Source of the DNA: Brachionus rotundiformis
Lineage: Eukaryota > Rotifera > Eurotatoria > Ploima > Brachionidae
Assembly: GCA_016802295.1 (NCBI GenBank)
Contig: JAESIW010000162.1
Span: forward strand, 1,405,346-1,469,345
Direction: 5' to 3'
DNA length: 64,000 nt
A program made the translations under genes and the position numbers. Below the pieces are notes generated by a model. The model worked only from the letters and a program-made list of their open reading frames with translations, was not told where the DNA came from and did no database searches. Shown one piece after another: positions 60,620 through 64,000 of the stretch. Each line of letters opens with the position of its first letter. Position 1 is the stretch's first letter.

Positions 60620-61643
60620 TGTATTCGACTTTAGCTATTATTTTATCATTAAATTTTGGCAAAGTCTGTTTGTCGTCAGTTATCTCTTGGAATACAACAC
60701 AATCATCTTCCAGCAAGTCTGTCTTGGTCTTGAAGAAATACCTAAATTCGCCCCTTTTGGTAATTAACTTTTTGAACTGGTTCAAATTCATCTCACTAGC
60801 ATTGAACGAAGTCAAGTAGGCTAGGCTCTCACCAGGCATGTAATAAGCTACAGTAGTCTTCAAATCACTGGTTAAACTTTTACTCTCTCTGCTCATATGG
60901 CAAACAGAATAGTTATTTTTAGCTTTGGTAGACTTAGATCTGGAAACATGATCCAAATGAGCGTCTAATTGATTGTCAATGTTGGTTGAATGAGCTGCCA
61001 ATTTTTCCAACTGTGTAGTCAATTCATTTATGTTAAGTTTGGTGTTTTTGTCCTGGCATCTTGGTTTAACCTTTCTCAAACTACTGTTCATACATTTTTT
61101 GGCACGTCTGGTCTCGAAAAGCGACTGAGTTTCGCTGTTTTTGACGGGTTTGACAGCTTTTGTTTTAACGTGGTACGGGTTGGGTATCTGATTGAGGCTA
61201 AGACTGGAGACGGATTTAGAACCAAGTCCAGATGACACAGACGAACCTGATACCCGGCCAGGGGTAAGGGTATGATCATGCAAGAGTTCGTACTTGGCGT
61301 ACTCCTTGCCGAGCACCTTTTTTATCAAAGCAGTGACCTGTTTAAGGAAGGCCTCGTCATAGACCCCATTCTTGAGGTTGTCACTGAGCGTATGCGAGTT
61401 GTCACAGCCAAGTATGGGCTCCAGCTCGTGCTCGTGTTTGTGAATACATGTCTTGTAAGTGCGGTCAAATATCTGCTTGAGTTTGAGCGGGTCGGTCTTG
61501 CTCTGGGTCTTGAAGCAGCGCAGAATTAGGTACAGAGTGAGTAAGTTTTGTGTAGGCTCGCTGGATGGTATGGTCTTAAGGTACTTGAAGAATTCCTTTC
61601 GGTTTGACTCCTCTTGTAAAAATTCGTCAAAGTTGTCAGACAT
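60615..61643 (-). CDS. AXIN: Compact Axin-like protein (RGS-like, GID-like helix, DIX)
   Basis: Scaffold of the beta-catenin destruction complex in Wnt signalling, here only 342 residues (vertebrate Axin about 830-900). C-terminal DIX domain at 265-342: VAYYMPGESLAYLT, NLNQFKKLITKRGEFRYFFK, then DDCVVFQEI, LPKFNDKIIAKVEY, strongly Axin-type with the AYYxxGE start and KVE end. N-terminal residues 4-125 resemble a divergent RGS domain (FLQEESNRKEFFKYL, NLLTLYLILRCFK). Residues 205-233 (INELTTQLEKLAAH..LDAHLDHV) align in pattern with the GSK3-binding helix and adjoining beta-catenin helix of Axin. The spacer is basic and Ser-rich. Single exon; ATG at 61643 is followed directly by the RGS-like part. 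Dishevelled and Dixdc also have DIX, but the RGS-like N-terminus argues for Axin. Confidence 0.85.
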   Translation of the reverse strand: MSDNFDEFLQEESNRKEFFKYLKTIPSSEPTQNLLTLYLILRCFKTQSKTDPLKLKQIFDRTYKTCIHKHEHELEPILGCDNSHTLSDNLKNGVYDEAFLKQVTALIKKVLGKEYAKYELLHDHTLTPGRVSGSSVSSGLGSKSVSSLSLNQIPNPYHVKTKAVKPVKNSETQSLFETRRAKKCMNSSLRKVKPRCQDKNTKLNINELTTQLEKLAAHSTNIDNQLDAHLDHVSRSKSTKAKNNYSVCHMSRESKSLTSDLKTTVAYYMPGESLAYLTSFNASEMNLNQFKKLITKRGEFRYFFKTKTDLLEDDCVVFQEITDDKQTLPKFNDKIIAKVEYK

Positions 61644-64000
61644 ATTTTATGAATTATAATCTCTCTGTAATAACAAGATCTAATTTTAAATATATTTAAG
61701 TAAAATTACATTGAACTTTTATATGTATAAGAATTGCTAATTGGCTAAATGGGCTTGAACTGACCCGCCTAGCCAACTTAAAACCGAAAAATTATTTCTA
61801 TTCCTAACCGACTTTGAGATAAAAGAAAACGAAATATGAAAAGGAAAAATTTTAGAAGCCGTTTTTGAAGATGAATGGCCAGCGCCGAGGGATTTATGAT
61901 GGTCAGATTTGATTTAATAGAACAAGAAGAAGAAGCGCTTTAGTTTTATATCAACTTGTTTATCATTAATTCAATTTAGATTTATGTACATTTAGTTGTG
62001 TAAAAAATGGGATTAAAATAATTTGCCGGAAATATTTAGGTTTTTTAGTGCTTGGTTGCCACTTGACACATTCAGAAATTTGTTATTTGTTTTCTAAATT
62101 AATTACAGGACAATTAATTTAGGGCTTTGAATTTGTCAAGTGATTATTAACATATTCACTTGTTATCAACAGATTAGTTGTCACATTAGGCTATGACATT
62201 CTTTGATTAAATTCTCACTGAACTCATGTGAACTTTTATACAATCTTATGCCCATGCTTCCATTTATGGACATGAGCTCTGATTTTTATGTTGTATTGGT
62301 CACTTTCTTCCTATTCGATCATCACATCACATCATTGATATCGTCTGATTAGTTTATTCAGACCAGATCACTCAGCTGCTGCAGTCTTTGATCACAGGTT
62401 TAACTTTTAGCCCAAAAAAGCCCAATAAAGAGGCTAATTGTACCATCTTACCAGAGCTTTTCCTAACTAACCCCTGCATTATTTCTAATTGTACTCAAAA
62501 TGGCTTTGGCTTTGGACATGTCTATCAACTATAAGATTAAACGCTTTCATGTCAACAATGCCAATCAATATTGATAGAAAAAACCAATTTCTCCTAATAT
62601 AAATGAAAATCATCTTTTAAGTATTTATCATTAATTTTTTTATATCTTTTCTGGCTACGTTTTTTTTAAAATTAAGATTCACTTATTCCTAGCTGGTCAT
62701 ATCATTTCGAAACCTTCAATAGAAAACCTTATTTAAATTAAGACATTTTTTTTGTCAATATTCAATTAAATTAATTTGAATGTATTGCATGCATTTGATT
62801 AACACCATCAACACCATGTCATTTTGATTCTTAGATATTTTGTTTATATTTAAAAAAAAGTTTAATATACATTAAAATTAAAAATATTAAAAAATATTTT
62901 GAATTAAAAAATCACGGAAAAAAATTTAAATTAATTGATTAAAATTAAGACAAAAATCTAGCGACTCAAACATTTAAGCTAACTAAAATAATTCTTCCAA
63001 AATTCCTTTTAAATTTGATTACATTCAATTTTAGATAACAACAGCTTAACATCTCTTGCTCATTTAAAAAAACTCAATATTAAGGAAATTATTGTTTTAA
63101 ATATACAATAAAAAATAGTTAAAAAAATAATTCAATTAAATCAATATTATTTAAACTTTACTTATCTCAAAAATAATTTAGAATGTCCAGAATAAGAGGA
63201 TGTTATTAATTTATCTAAATCTAAAATTAACAATTAAATCACCATAACCTGACTTATTGGTAGTTGGAAAGACTCAAATTAAGATCTTTGGGTCTGTCAC
63301 CATCATTTTCAAAAAGTTTCTTCTCGTTGGATTAAATTAAAGTTTTTTATTCTTTTTAAATACTGATTATCAACTATTAATCTTGTGAAATCAACTTAAA
63401 AAAGTAAAACAAAGAGATATTTAATTTAAATTGATATCATCTCAAATTCTTTGTTATGCAATCAAATAGATCATTTTTTTTCTACACATTCCATTTAAAA
63501 TGATAGATAAAAAATTAATTGAACCTTTTAATCATTTTGCTTGGCTATAGCATAACAACTTTTTTTTATTTGTAATCAAAGGAGATAGACATTCTCAATT
63601 TCATTAATATGATAAAAAATAAATATATTTTCAGAGTTTTTTTTTAAAAAAATTCATATACCATTTATATTTATATTTTTCAGACTGAATAAAAACATTT
63701 TTTTTAAATATATAATTATTTTTATTAGTTTTATGATTAAATTATTTCATTATTAAGATTTAAATTAAAAAATGTCCATTATTCAACATTTTTGTATTAA
63801 AATCTTAAATAAATAAAAAATTTAACGTGTATATTTATAAAAAATAAATGTATTTAATCTGATATCTTTTGTTTTGAAATCAAATAAACGTTGTATTTAA
63901 TTAATCTTCCTCATAAACACTATTTGTAGTTTGGGGGTACATATAATTTAAAATAAACAAAAATAAACTTGTTCATAGAATTTTTAATTATTAATTATTT
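61644..64000. other. Upstream of Axin to window end, no gene seen
   Basis: A/T-rich. The first 800 bp are less AT-rich and include a 7-bp-stem hairpin TTGGCTA..TAGCCAA at 61741-61776 and the putative Axin promoter. No ORF or splice chain was found. Confidence 0.5.

Noticed and set aside
61741..61776. tRNA or T-arm at the TTGGCTA..TAGCCAA hairpin
   Set aside because: Stem and loop sizes do not fit a tRNA; it is only a 7-bp-stem hairpin.

Overview
The window is nuclear DNA of an animal. It is very AT-rich, the genes are split by many introns of roughly 45-60 bp with GT..AG ends, the standard code is used, and the gene set is metazoan: formin FMNL, TFIID subunit TAF4, an RNF213-type giant ubiquitin ligase, cilia protein CFAP300, patatin phospholipase PNPLA8, an ankyrin/SOCS-box protein, AAMP, FTSJ3/SPB1, PSMB1 and a short Axin. 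The extreme AT content, tiny introns, compact genes and jockey/CR1-like reverse transcriptase relics fit a monogonont rotifer such as Brachionus; this assignment is inference, not proof. There are no CRISPR arrays, operons or other prokaryotic features.

Layout. 1-2527 (+): 3' part of a formin-like (FMNL) gene, nine exons. 3733-4849 (-): class A GPCR. 5979-10035 (-): five-exon gene for a CUB/LDLa single-pass membrane protein. 11141-11629 (+): small, heavily N-glycosylatable secreted protein. 13845-14410: transposon debris (reverse transcriptase tail, foldback). 15679-21367 (+): TAF4, six exons, with an antisense LTR-retrotransposon fragment in intron 5. 22817-40192 (-): RNF213-like gene, 17 exons, about 4813 residues, the dominant feature; intron 5 holds a non-LTR retrotransposon relic and intron 10 a long foldback element. 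40193-40447: short divergent promoter with an RFX X-box. 40448-41565 (+): CFAP300, seven exons. 43338-45498 (+): PNPLA8/iPLA2-gamma, six exons. 46968-48374 (-): ankyrin/SOCS-box protein. 48375-53973: gene-poor AT-rich DNA. 53974-59300 (-): AAMP, FTSJ3 and PSMB1 in one orientation, closely packed. 60615-61643 (-): compact Axin. 61644-64000: no gene seen.

The neighbours do not form one pathway. FTSJ3 and AAMP have both been linked to ribosome biogenesis or WD-scaffold roles and lie next to a proteasome gene, which looks like housekeeping packing. The exon chains given for FMNL, the GPCR, the CUB/LDLa gene, TAF4, RNF213, CFAP300, PNPLA8 and FTSJ3 were built by hand from splice sites; every joined reading frame closes in phase without internal stops, which supports them strongly.

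Most notable observations: the RNF213 relative has an all-cysteine RING-like site and an RZ finger split by a 35-nt microexon and a foldback-bearing intron; a 47-bp piece of the TAF4 glutamine-rich exon recurs inside a reverse-transcriptase relic; Axin is reduced to 342 residues but keeps RGS-like, GSK3/beta-catenin-helix-like and DIX parts; AATAAA overlaps or closely follows the stop codon in seven genes; and a GC-rich island at 46687-46793 can fold into a multibranched structure.
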